In this document: positions 42,444-50,886 of the stretch, one piece after another
Position numbering within the stretch: the first letter of the stretch is position 1
Layout: each line of letters starts with the position of its first letter
Assembly: GCA_036666555.1 (NCBI GenBank)
Contig: JAVWVS010000011.1
Location: forward strand, 1-64,000
Source: UMGS1251 sp036666555
GTDB lineage: Bacteria; Bacillota; Clostridia; Lachnospirales; Lachnospiraceae
DNA length: 64,000 nt
Reading direction: 5' to 3'
Translations under genes and position numbers: made by a program
The notes under the pieces: generated by a model
The model's input: the letters and a program-made list of their open reading frames with translations, nothing else
What the model was told of the DNA's origin: nothing
Databases searched by the model: none

Positions 42444-43605
42444 TCACTCTTACACGTAAAACGCCAACAATTTTAGTAATTTCTTTACAAAGTTCTTCCG
42501 TTGCTGCACCTTCCATATCCAACATGGTATAAGCATACTCTTTTTTACTTTTATTGACCATATCTGAAATATTAATGGACCGGTTCGCTAACACTGCTGT
42601 AAACTGTCCCAGCATATTGGGAATATTATGATGTAAAATGGTAATTCTTGTTTTTCCCTCTTCCTTCAATCCCATATCGCAGTTAGGATAATTTACTGAA
42701 TTTTTAATATTTCCATTTTCTAAAAAATCCATCATTTCTTTGACGGCCATCATTGCACAATTATCTTCTGACTCTTCTGTAGACGCTCCTAAATGTGGAA
42801 TTACAATTGCTCCTTTCACACCTGCAATCACAGGCGTTGGGAAATCCGTCACATATCGCTTCACTCTTCCTGTCACAAGCGCATCCACCATGTCCTCTTC
42901 CGCTACTAATACATCTCTGGCAAAATTAAGAATCACTACGTCTTTTTTCATTAAACCAATGGTATCCTTATTGATCATGCCTTTTGTATTTTCCATAGCC
43001 GGAACATGAATGGTAATGTAGTCACACTCTTTATAAAGCTCATCTACCGTTTTTGCATGATGGATGCTCCGTGATATTTTCCACGCGGAGTCTACCGATA
43101 CAAACGGATCGTATCCATACACATCCATGCCCAAATGTACCGCAGCATTCGCTACCAATACTCCTATGGCACCCAATCCAATGACGCCTAGTTTTTTTCC
43201 TTCTATTTCACACCCTGCAAATTCTTTCTTCTGTTTCTCAGCTAGTTTTGCAATATCTCCGTCTTCTTCATATTCCTGTACCCAGCTAATTCCTTCAATA
43301 ATGTCTCGAGATGCAAGTAATAATCCTGCAATCACTAATTCTTTCACCCCATTTGCATTGGCGCCCGGTGTATTAAATACCACAATGCCTTTTTCTGCAC
43401 ATTTCTCCAGTGGAATATTATTAACGCCTGCACCTGCCCTTGCAATGGCTTTTAAATGCTCTCCAAACTCCATTTCCTTCATAGAAGCACTTCGGACCAT
43501 AATTCCATCCGCTTCATCCAAATGACTCGTAGGTGCATAATCTCTTGTAAAACGTTCCAATCCCACATCTGCAATGGGATTCAAACAATGATATTGATAG
43601 CTCAT
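42436..43605 (-). CDS. serA: D-3-phosphoglycerate dehydrogenase
   Basis: 389 residues, short form. It has the NAD-binding KLGVIGLGAIGVLVANAA, the catalytic Arg/Glu/His positions of the D-2-hydroxyacid dehydrogenase family (RAGAGVNNI, IPHLGASTEESE) and a C-terminal ACT domain (about 315-389), likely the serine-sensing site. It makes 3-phosphohydroxypyruvate, the substrate of SerC, whose gene overlaps it by 4 bp upstream. Confidence 0.93.
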   Translation of the reverse strand: MSYQYHCLNPIADVGLERFTRDYAPTSHLDEADGIMVRSASMKEMEFGEHLKAIARAGAGVNNIPLEKCAEKGIVVFNTPGANANGVKELVIAGLLLASRDIIEGISWVQEYEEDGDIAKLAEKQKKEFAGCEIEGKKLGVIGLGAIGVLVANAAVHLGMDVYGYDPFVSVDSAWKISRSIHHAKTVDELYKECDYITIHVPAMENTKGMINKDTIGLMKKDVVILNFARDVLVAEEDMVDALVTGRVKRYVTDFPTPVIAGVKGAIVIPHLGASTEESEDNCAMMAVKEMMDFLENGNIKNSVNYPNCDMGLKEEGKTRITILHHNIPNMLGQFTAVLANRSINISDMVNKSKKEYAYTMLDMEGAATEELCKEITKIVGVLRVRVIA

Positions 43606-44684
43606 ACATTCTCCCCCTCAAATTTCTTCATAAATGTTACCAATGCCTGCACACCTTCCATAGGCATTGCATTATAGATGCTTGCACGCATGCCACCTAC
43701 GGACCGGTGTCCTTTTAAGTTTTCAAACCCTGCTTCCTTTGCTTCTTTCACAAATGCAGCATCCAGCGCCTCATTTCCAGTAACAAAGGGAACATTCATC
43801 AAAGAACGATCTTTTTTCTCAACCGTTCCATGAAAAAGTTTACTTGTATCCAAATAGTCATACAAAATTTTTGCTTTTTTCTCATTGTATGTTTTCATTG
43901 CTTCCAATCCGCCTCGTTTTTTCAGCCATTGAAACACTTTTCCACAAATATAAATACCATATGCCGGTGGTGTATTGTAAAGAGACTTTGCATCATCATG
44001 TATTTTATAGGTAAGCATGGTGGGTGTACCCGGTAGCACATCCTCCGTAATCAAATCTTCTCTGATAATCACAATGACGACACCTGCCGGTCCGATGTTC
44101 TTTTGAACGCCTCCATAAATAATTCCATATTTGCTCACATCTACGGGTTCCGACAAAAAGCAGGAAGAAACATCTGACACCAGTGTTTTTCCTTTGGTAT
44201 TCGGCAATTCTTTGTATTTAGTCCCATAAATAGTATTGTTTTCACAAATATATACATAATCCGCATTTTCAGAAATGGGAAGATCTGAGCAATCCGGTAT
44301 GTATGAAAATGTGTGATCCTCCGAAGATGCAATTTGATTGGCTGTTCCATATTTTTGCGCCTCTTGATATGCTTTTTTGGCCCACTGACCCGTGACAATA
44401 TAATCTGCCACTTTGTTTTTCATTAAATTCATAGGAATCATAGCAAATTGCTGGGATGCACCACCTTGTAAAAATAATACTCGATAATGATCCGGAATAT
44501 TCATGAGTTCCCGCAAATCCGCTTCTGCTTCATTGATAATTTTCTCATATGCTTTCGATCGATGACTCATTTCCATCACCGACATTCCAGTTCCCTGATA
44601 ATCGAGCATTTCCTCTGCTGCTTCTCTTAAAACGTCTTCCGGCAGTACTGCCGGTCCGGCTGAAAAATTATATATTCTACTCAT
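43602..44684 (-). CDS. serC: Phosphoserine aminotransferase
   Basis: 360 residues, fold type I PLP enzyme. It begins MSRIYNFSAGPAVLPE, has LFLQGGASQQFAMIPMN, and the PLP lysine in YGGVQKNIGPAGVVIVI near residue 195, with a C-terminal GHRSVGGMRASIYNAMP phosphate-binding segment. It makes phosphoserine. Located 11 bases after ilvB, continuing the leuB-ilvD-ilvB operon. No serB is in view. Confidence 0.94.
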   Translation of the reverse strand: MSRIYNFSAGPAVLPEDVLREAAEEMLDYQGTGMSVMEMSHRSKAYEKIINEAEADLRELMNIPDHYRVLFLQGGASQQFAMIPMNLMKNKVADYIVTGQWAKKAYQEAQKYGTANQIASSEDHTFSYIPDCSDLPISENADYVYICENNTIYGTKYKELPNTKGKTLVSDVSSCFLSEPVDVSKYGIIYGGVQKNIGPAGVVIVIIREDLITEDVLPGTPTMLTYKIHDDAKSLYNTPPAYGIYICGKVFQWLKKRGGLEAMKTYNEKKAKILYDYLDTSKLFHGTVEKKDRSLMNVPFVTGNEALDAAFVKEAKEAGFENLKGHRSVGGMRASIYNAMPMEGVQALVTFMKKFEGENV

Positions 44685-44695
44685 GTGATTCCTTT

Positions 44696-46378
44696 CTACG
44701 ATTGCTGGTTGTCAAAGTCTTCTTCACTAAATGCTTCACTAATAGGTGCTCCCGGTGCTACCATGGGCCATACCTTTTCATCACAATCAATCTGGCAGTC
44801 GATTACAATGGGCTTGTCATAAGATAGTGCCTCTGCAAATGCTTTTTCAAATTCGTCTCTGGTAGTCACGCGGATTCCTTTGGCTCCTAATGCTTCTGCC
44901 AATTTCACAAAATCCACGTCATCATTCAACACCGTTGCCGAATATCTTTTTTCGTAAAATAATGTCTGCCACTGGCGAACCATGCCAAGCACATGATTAT
45001 TCACCACCACTTGAATAATCGGAATCTGATATCTGGCTGCGGTTGCAATCTCATTCATGTTCATACGAAAACATCCGTCACCTGCAATATTGATGACACA
45101 TTTCTGTGGCGCTCCGATTTTGGCTCCAATCGCTGCACCCAATCCATATCCCATAGTTCCTAGACCTCCTGAAGTTAAAAAAGTTCTTGGCTTGGTATAT
45201 TTATAAAACTGTGCTGCCCACATCTGGTGTTGCCCTACCTCCGTTACAATTACTGCTTCCCCCTTGGTCTGACGATAAATTTCTTCTATAATAGAGGGTC
45301 CCGATAATATGTCCTTATGGTAAGAAAGGGGATACTTCACTTTATATTCTTCAATTTTTTGAACCCATTGTGGATGCGATTGCTGGGTAAACATGGTGTT
45401 TAATTTTTTCAATATTTCTTTAATATCTCCGGTAATGCTTGCATGAGTAATAATATTTTTATCCACTTCTGCCGGATCCACATCCATTTGAAGGATTTTT
45501 GCATTGCCTGCAAATTTTTTTGCATTGCCTGTAACACGGTCACTAAAACGAGCCCCAATTACAATTAAAAGGTCACATTGACTTACTCCGAAATTAGATG
45601 CTTTAGTGCCATGCATCCCCAACATTCCGGAGTACAAATAATCCGTTCCTGAAAAGGCACCTTTCCCCATAAGAGAATCCGCTACCGGGGCATCTACCTT
45701 ATGGGCAAATTCCATCAGTTCCTCACTTGCCTCTGCCAATACTGCTCCACCACCTACAAACAAATATGGTTTTTTGGCTTTTTCAATTAGCTTTACCGCC
45801 GTGCGAAGCTCCTCTTCATTGATATTCGTTGATGCTGTTACCGAAAATATCTCCTCTGTTTGATATTCTGTGGTATTCGCTGTTACATCTTTGGGGATAT
45901 CAATGAGAACCGGTCCCGGACGTCCTGTCTTTGCTATTTTAAAAGCTTTTCGAATAGTCTGTGCCAATTCATCCACATTTTTTACAATATAATTGTGTTT
46001 TGTAATGGGAATCGTGATTCCTGCAATGTCAATTTCCTGAAAACTATCTTTTCCCAGAAGTGCTACGCCTACGTTACAAGTAATGGCTACAATGGGAATA
46101 GAGTCCATGTAGGCCGTTGCAATACCAGTTACCAGATTGGTTGCACCGGGTCCACTGGTGGCAAAACATACGCCCACCTTTCCCGTCACTCTTGCATATC
46201 CGTCTGCAGCATGAGATGCTCCTTGTTCATGGGATGTCAATATATGTTGGATTTCTCCTTGATGTTTATATAGTGCGTCATACACATTTAAAATTGCTCC
46301 GCCTGGATAACCAAATACCGTATCCACACCTTGTTCTTTCAAACATGCAATGACGACTTCTGCTCCTGTTAATTGCAT
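44696..46378 (-). CDS. ilvB: Acetolactate synthase large subunit
   Basis: 560 residues from MQLTGAEVV at 46378, preferred because AAGGAG has eight bases to this ATG; the frame is open further but lies in ilvD. Catalytic glutamate is in HEQGASHAADGYAR, FAD/central domain follows, and the TPP-Mg motif is GDGCFRMNMNEIATA near residue 445. It condenses pyruvate to acetolactate for valine and leucine. No small regulatory subunit (ilvN/ilvH) or ilvC is adjacent, so feedback control must come from elsewhere. Confidence 0.93.
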   Translation of the reverse strand: MQLTGAEVVIACLKEQGVDTVFGYPGGAILNVYDALYKHQGEIQHILTSHEQGASHAADGYARVTGKVGVCFATSGPGATNLVTGIATAYMDSIPIVAITCNVGVALLGKDSFQEIDIAGITIPITKHNYIVKNVDELAQTIRKAFKIAKTGRPGPVLIDIPKDVTANTTEYQTEEIFSVTASTNINEEELRTAVKLIEKAKKPYLFVGGGAVLAEASEELMEFAHKVDAPVADSLMGKGAFSGTDYLYSGMLGMHGTKASNFGVSQCDLLIVIGARFSDRVTGNAKKFAGNAKILQMDVDPAEVDKNIITHASITGDIKEILKKLNTMFTQQSHPQWVQKIEEYKVKYPLSYHKDILSGPSIIEEIYRQTKGEAVIVTEVGQHQMWAAQFYKYTKPRTFLTSGGLGTMGYGLGAAIGAKIGAPQKCVINIAGDGCFRMNMNEIATAARYQIPIIQVVVNNHVLGMVRQWQTLFYEKRYSATVLNDDVDFVKLAEALGAKGIRVTTRDEFEKAFAEALSYDKPIVIDCQIDCDEKVWPMVAPGAPISEAFSEEDFDNQQS

Positions 46379-46394
46379 ATACATCTCTCCTTTT

Positions 46395-48065
46395 CTAATA
46401 CTTCGGAACTTCGAGTACGGCTCCTCGGTCTGCCGAAGTAACGAGTGCCGCATATCTTGCTAAATAGCCGGTAGTTACTTCCGGGTCTCTTGGTTTCCAT
46501 TTCTCCTTGCGTTCTTTCAGCACGTCTTCCGAAACCAATAAGTCCAAATTGTTTTCTAGAATATTAATGCGAATGATATCGCCTTCTTCTACCAGCGCAA
46601 TGGGACCGCCTGCTGCCGCTTCCGGAGATACATGACCAATCGAGGCTCCTCTGGATGCACCACTAAAACGTCCATCCGTAATCAATGCCACGCTGGAACC
46701 TAGCCCCATTCCGGCAATGGTAGAGGTAGGATTTAACATTTCTCGCATACCCGGACCTCCCTTAGGTCCTTCATAACGGATGACCACCACATCTCCTTCC
46801 ACAATATGACCACTTTTGATTGCTGCGGTTGCATCTTCTTCGCAATCAAACACTCTTGCAGGTCCTTCATGTACCATCATCTCCGGTACTACGGCGGAAC
46901 GTTTTACTACTGCTCCATTGGGTGCCAGATTCCCCCGCAACACTGCAATACCACCAGTTTCACTGTACGGATTCTCAATCGGACGAATCACATCCTCATT
47001 TTTATTCTTGCAATGTGCAATATTTTCTCCCACGGTTTTTCCTGTAACGGTTATGCACTCTGTATGTATCAACCCTTTTTTGGATAATTCGTTCATTACC
47101 GCATAAACACCACCGGCTTCATTTAAGTCTTCCATATAAGTATGTCCTGCCGGTGCTAAATGGCACAGATTTGGTGTTTTAGCACTCATTTGGTTGGCAA
47201 TCGAAAGATTCAATACCACTCCCGCCTCATGTGCAATTGCCGGAAGGTGCAACATACTGTTGGTGGAACATCCAAGTGCCATATCTACCGTTAATGCATT
47301 CATAAATGCATCTTCTGTCATAATCATTCGGGGACGGATATCTTTTTCCAACATCTCCATCACTTTCATTCCCGCATGTTTCGCAAGACGAATGCGTTCT
47401 GAATATACAGCCGGAATTGTCCCATTTCCCTGAAGTCCCATGCCCAGTGCCTCTGTCAAGCAATTCATACTGTTTGCCGTATACATTCCGGAACAAGATC
47501 CACAGGTAGGACACACTTTTTCTTCCATTTCACATAATTGCGTCTCCGTCATGGTTCCGGCTGTATAGGAGCCAACTGCCTCGAACATACTGGAAAGACT
47601 GGTCTTTTGTCCCTGTACATGCCCTGCTAACATGGGTCCACCACTTACAAATACCGTAGGCACATTGATACGGGCTGCCGCCATCAAAAGTCCCGGTACA
47701 TTTTTATCGCAATTAGGAACCATCACCAATGCATCCAGTTGATGGGCAATTGTCATCGCTTCCGTGGAATCTGCAATCAGGTCTCTGGTCACCAGTGAAT
47801 ATTTCATTCCAATATGTCCCATGGCAATGCCATCACACACCGCAATTGCCGGAAACATCACCGGAGTTCCACCTGCCATTGCAACGCCCATCTTCACTGC
47901 ATCCACAATTTTATCCAAATTCATATGCCCCGGTACAATCTCATTGTAAGAGCTGACAATTCCTATCAGTGGTCTGTCCTGTTCCTCTTTTGTAAGTCCT
48001 GCTGCATTCCATAACGAACGATGAGGTGCCTGTTGAATTCCTTTTGTAACATGATCACTTTTCAT
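46395..48065 (-). CDS. ilvD: Dihydroxy-acid dehydratase
   Basis: 556 residues. Fe-S cysteines are seen in NCDKNVPGLLMAAAR and CPTCGSCSGMYTANSMNCL. Later motifs are GGIAVLRGNLAPNGAV and SLITDGRFSG-like ALITDGRFSGASRGASIGH. It dehydrates dihydroxy-isovalerate to ketoisovalerate. It follows leuB by 21 bases. Confidence 0.95.
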   Translation of the reverse strand: MKSDHVTKGIQQAPHRSLWNAAGLTKEEQDRPLIGIVSSYNEIVPGHMNLDKIVDAVKMGVAMAGGTPVMFPAIAVCDGIAMGHIGMKYSLVTRDLIADSTEAMTIAHQLDALVMVPNCDKNVPGLLMAAARINVPTVFVSGGPMLAGHVQGQKTSLSSMFEAVGSYTAGTMTETQLCEMEEKVCPTCGSCSGMYTANSMNCLTEALGMGLQGNGTIPAVYSERIRLAKHAGMKVMEMLEKDIRPRMIMTEDAFMNALTVDMALGCSTNSMLHLPAIAHEAGVVLNLSIANQMSAKTPNLCHLAPAGHTYMEDLNEAGGVYAVMNELSKKGLIHTECITVTGKTVGENIAHCKNKNEDVIRPIENPYSETGGIAVLRGNLAPNGAVVKRSAVVPEMMVHEGPARVFDCEEDATAAIKSGHIVEGDVVVIRYEGPKGGPGMREMLNPTSTIAGMGLGSSVALITDGRFSGASRGASIGHVSPEAAAGGPIALVEEGDIIRINILENNLDLLVSEDVLKERKEKWKPRDPEVTTGYLARYAALVTSADRGAVLEVPKY

Positions 48066-48086
48066 TTTTTCTTCCTCCTTATCTGT

Positions 48087-49172
48087 TTACACAATGTGAG
48101 CGGTAATCAAATCACCCATCTCTTTGGTTCCGATTTCTTTCTTTCCTTCTGACATAATATCTATGGTACGATATCCTTTGGTCAACACTTGGTTCACTGC
48201 TGTTTCTATGGCTTTCGCTGCTTCATCCATGGAAAAACTATATTTCAGCATCATGGCTGCAGACAGAATGGTCGCAATTGGATTGGCAATCCCTTTTCCT
48301 GCAATATCCGGTGCCGAACCTCCACTTGGTTCATACAATCCAAATTTCGTTTCATTTAGGCTGGCGGATGCAAGCATTCCAATGGAACCCGTTACCATAC
48401 TCGCCTCATCGGATAAAATATCTCCAAACATATTTTCTGTTAAAATGACATCAAACTGTTTCGGGTCTTTCACCAGCTGCATAGCGCAATTGTCTACTAG
48501 CATATGTTCCAAATGAACATCCGGATACTCTTTGGATACTTCTTCCACGATTTTTCTCCAAAGTCTGGAAGAATCCAGCACATTTGCCTTATCTACACTG
48601 GTTACTTTTTTTCGTCGTTTTCTTGCCACCTCGAATCCCTTGACTGCAATACGGCGAATTTCTTTTTCATTATATGTAAGAGAGTCATACGCGGTCCATA
48701 CTCCATTTTCTTCCACAGTTCTTCGTTCACCAAAGTATAATCCTCCGGTTAATTCCCGCATAATCATCATATCAAATCCGCCCGCTGTAATGGTTTCTTT
48801 CAATGGGCAGGCTCCTTTTAGCTCTTCGTAAAGCACTGCCGGTCTTAGATTGGCAAATAAATTTAGTTCCTTCCGAATCTTTAACAAGCCCGCTTCCGGT
48901 CGTTTACTCGGTTCTAATTGATACCAGGGTGATGTTTTTGCATCTCCTCCTATAGAGCCCATTAAAACCGCCTGACAAGCCTTGGCCTTGGTAATAGTCT
49001 CCTCTGTTAACGGTACACCATGCACGTCAATCGATGCACCACCAAGCAGTAATTCCTGATAGGAACAGGTATAGCTATATGCTTCTCCTGTTTTATTTAA
49101 TACCTTCATCGCTTCTTCCACGATTTCCGGTCCGATTCCATCTCCTTGAATCACTCCGATATTTAATTCCAT
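48087..49172 (-). CDS. leuB: 3-isopropylmalate dehydrogenase
   Basis: 361 residues from MELNIGVIQGDGIG. The start at 49172 is set by AGGAGG nine bases upstream; the frame continues 67 codons upstream through the promoter and the yajC terminator and is not coding. NAD site and active site: RPAVLYEEL, MIMRELTGGLYFGE, VDKANVLDSSRLWR, ILTENMFGDILSDEASM. First gene of leuB-ilvD-ilvB-serC-serA. leuA, leuC and leuD are not in the window. Confidence 0.94.
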   Translation of the reverse strand: MELNIGVIQGDGIGPEIVEEAMKVLNKTGEAYSYTCSYQELLLGGASIDVHGVPLTEETITKAKACQAVLMGSIGGDAKTSPWYQLEPSKRPEAGLLKIRKELNLFANLRPAVLYEELKGACPLKETITAGGFDMMIMRELTGGLYFGERRTVEENGVWTAYDSLTYNEKEIRRIAVKGFEVARKRRKKVTSVDKANVLDSSRLWRKIVEEVSKEYPDVHLEHMLVDNCAMQLVKDPKQFDVILTENMFGDILSDEASMVTGSIGMLASASLNETKFGLYEPSGGSAPDIAGKGIANPIATILSAAMMLKYSFSMDEAAKAIETAVNQVLTKGYRTIDIMSEGKKEIGTKEMGDLITAHIV

Positions 49173-49209
49173 AGCCTTCTTACCTCCTTGCAAAATAAAT
49201 AATAGAGTT

Positions 49210-49238
49210 ATCATATCGCATTTTTCATTTCGTTTCAA
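49210..49238 (-). promoter_or_regulatory. Promoter of the leuB-ilvD-ilvB-serC-serA operon
   Basis: On the minus strand TTGAAA (49233-49238), a 17-bp spacer and TATGAT (49210-49215). The leader to leuB is only about 30 bases, too short for a T-box or leader-peptide attenuator, so control is likely by a repressor or by starting promoter strength. Confidence 0.7.
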
Positions 49239-49268
49239 CCCTTTAGCACGTAAAAGTGGTAATGTTCG

Positions 49269-49304
49269 AAAAAGGACCCTGTCATCCTCCGATGACAGGG
49301 TCCT
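49269..49304 (-). terminator. Terminator of yajC
   Basis: Perfect 14-bp stem AGGACCCTGTCATC (49273-49286 with 49291-49304), 4-nt loop, and five T after it on the minus strand (49269-49273). It separates the yajC transcript from the leuB promoter. Confidence 0.92.
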
Positions 49305-49312
49305 ACTGATTA

Positions 49313-49624
49313 CTATTCTGCGTTTGGTTTCTCTACTTGAGCAATCGCTGCTTTCTGCATCGGAATACGACAATTTTTATTGTTACCAAATTCTACAATA
49401 ATGTCCTCCTCCGTAATATCAATTACAACTCCGTAGAAACCACTGGTTGTAAGAACGGTATCGCCAAGTGCTAACTCCGAAATCATAAGCTGAACTCTTT
49501 TTTGTTCCTTTTTCTGAGGACGCATTAATAAAAACCAAAATCCTCCTAAAATAACTGCATAAAAAAGAATTAACATAATCGGGTTTGAAAAAAGTGAACC
49601 TGAACCTGCTGCTAATGTAAACAT
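49313..49624 (-). CDS. yajC: Preprotein translocase accessory subunit YajC
   Basis: 103 residues. One membrane helix (about 13-34) followed by the family signature RPQKKEQKRVQLMISELALGD and a small SH3-like domain (VVIDITEEDIIVEFG). It associates with SecDF at the membrane. The tgt-yajC order on the same strand is typical of Firmicutes. Confidence 0.9.
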   Translation of the reverse strand: MFTLAAGSGSLFSNPIMLILFYAVILGGFWFLLMRPQKKEQKRVQLMISELALGDTVLTTSGFYGVVIDITEEDIIVEFGNNKNCRIPMQKAAIAQVEKPNAE

Positions 49625-49715
49625 GCTTTATTTCCTCCTAATATTTAACTATCACTGCTTATGATACACAAATTCTTATAAGACTTCAAGTGCTTTTCCT
49701 ATATTCATAAAAGTT

Positions 49716-50849
49716 TTATACTTCTTTTGGCATCATCCCCGCTAATTTTTGCTTTTTATATTCTTGAAAATTCCCCTCTTCAATGGCTGCACGTATCTCT
49801 TCCATCATCGTATTATAAAAATAAAGATTGTGTAATACACAAAGTCTCATGCCCAGCATTTCCTTTGCCTTTAACAAGTGTCTGATATAAGCCCTACTAT
49901 ATTTTTGACAGGCCGGACACTGACAACCGGGTTCAATAGGTTCCTTGTCCAATTCGAATTTTGCATTGAATAGATTCATTTTTCCGTGATTCGTATAAAC
50001 GTGTCCATGTCTTCCATTTCTACTGGGATATACGCAGTCGAAGAAATCTACCCCTCGTTCTACGGATTCTAATATATTGGCAGGCGTTCCCACTCCCATC
50101 AAATACGTTGGTTTTTCCAATGGAAGATGTGGCACGACTGCATCTAAAATGCGATACATATCCTCATGGGATTCTCCCACTGCCAATCCTCCTACTGCAT
50201 AGCCGTCTAAATCCAGCTTAGCTATCTGCTTGGCATGGGCAATCCGAATGTCTTCATAAATGCCTCCTTGATTAATGCCAAACAACATCTGGTGTTGATT
50301 GATGGTATCCGGAAGTGCATTTAATCTGGCCATTTCTACCTTACATCGTTCCAGCCATCTAGTAGTCCGTGCTACGGAGTCTTCCATATATTCCCGATTG
50401 GCCACACTGGATGGGCATTCATCAAACGCCATCGCAATCGTGGACGCCAGGTTAGACTGAATTTGCATACTTTCCTCCGGACCCATGAATATTTTTCTTC
50501 CATCAATATGAGAATGAAAATAGACTCCTTCTTCTTTAATCTTTCGTAAATCCGCAAGGGAAAATACTTGGAATCCACCGGAATCTGTTAAAATCGGTTT
50601 ATCCCACACCATAAACGAATGAAGCCCCCCTAGTTTACGAATCACTTCATCTCCTGGTCTTACATGAAGATGATACGTATTCGATAGCTCCACTTGTGTT
50701 TTAATTCCCTGTAAATCTTCTGTAGATACGGCACCCTTGATTGCGGCTGCCGTTCCCACGTTCATAAACACAGGTGTCTCAATGACTCCATGTACCGTGT
50801 GGAAACGGCCACGCTTTGCGTGACCGTCTTGTTTTAATAATTCATACAT
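49716..50849 (-). CDS. tgt: Queuine tRNA-ribosyltransferase
   Basis: 377 residues from MYELLKQDGHAKRGRF; AAGGAA lies upstream, and the longer frame overlaps the transpeptidase gene. Active-site LTDSGGFQVFSL is at about 90-101, the second aspartate is in FFDCVYPSRNGRHG, and the zinc ligands are C-x-C-x2-C...H in CQCPACQKYSR and VLHNLYFY. It exchanges guanine 34 for preQ1 in His, Asp, Asn and Tyr tRNAs. Confidence 0.95.
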   Translation of the reverse strand: MYELLKQDGHAKRGRFHTVHGVIETPVFMNVGTAAAIKGAVSTEDLQGIKTQVELSNTYHLHVRPGDEVIRKLGGLHSFMVWDKPILTDSGGFQVFSLADLRKIKEEGVYFHSHIDGRKIFMGPEESMQIQSNLASTIAMAFDECPSSVANREYMEDSVARTTRWLERCKVEMARLNALPDTINQHQMLFGINQGGIYEDIRIAHAKQIAKLDLDGYAVGGLAVGESHEDMYRILDAVVPHLPLEKPTYLMGVGTPANILESVERGVDFFDCVYPSRNGRHGHVYTNHGKMNLFNAKFELDKEPIEPGCQCPACQKYSRAYIRHLLKAKEMLGMRLCVLHNLYFYNTMMEEIRAAIEEGNFQEYKKQKLAGMMPKEV

Positions 50850-50886
50850 ATCTGTTATTTCCTTACTTTTTAATTTTTTATCGATT

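Noticed and set aside
49173..49268. T-box or leucine leader before leuB
   Set aside because: The leader is about 30 bases with no TGGN bulge, specifier loop or terminator.
48087..49373. 67-residue N-terminal extension of LeuB
   Set aside because: It runs through the promoter and the yajC terminator hairpin, is not protein-like, and a strong AGGAGG marks the ATG at 49172.
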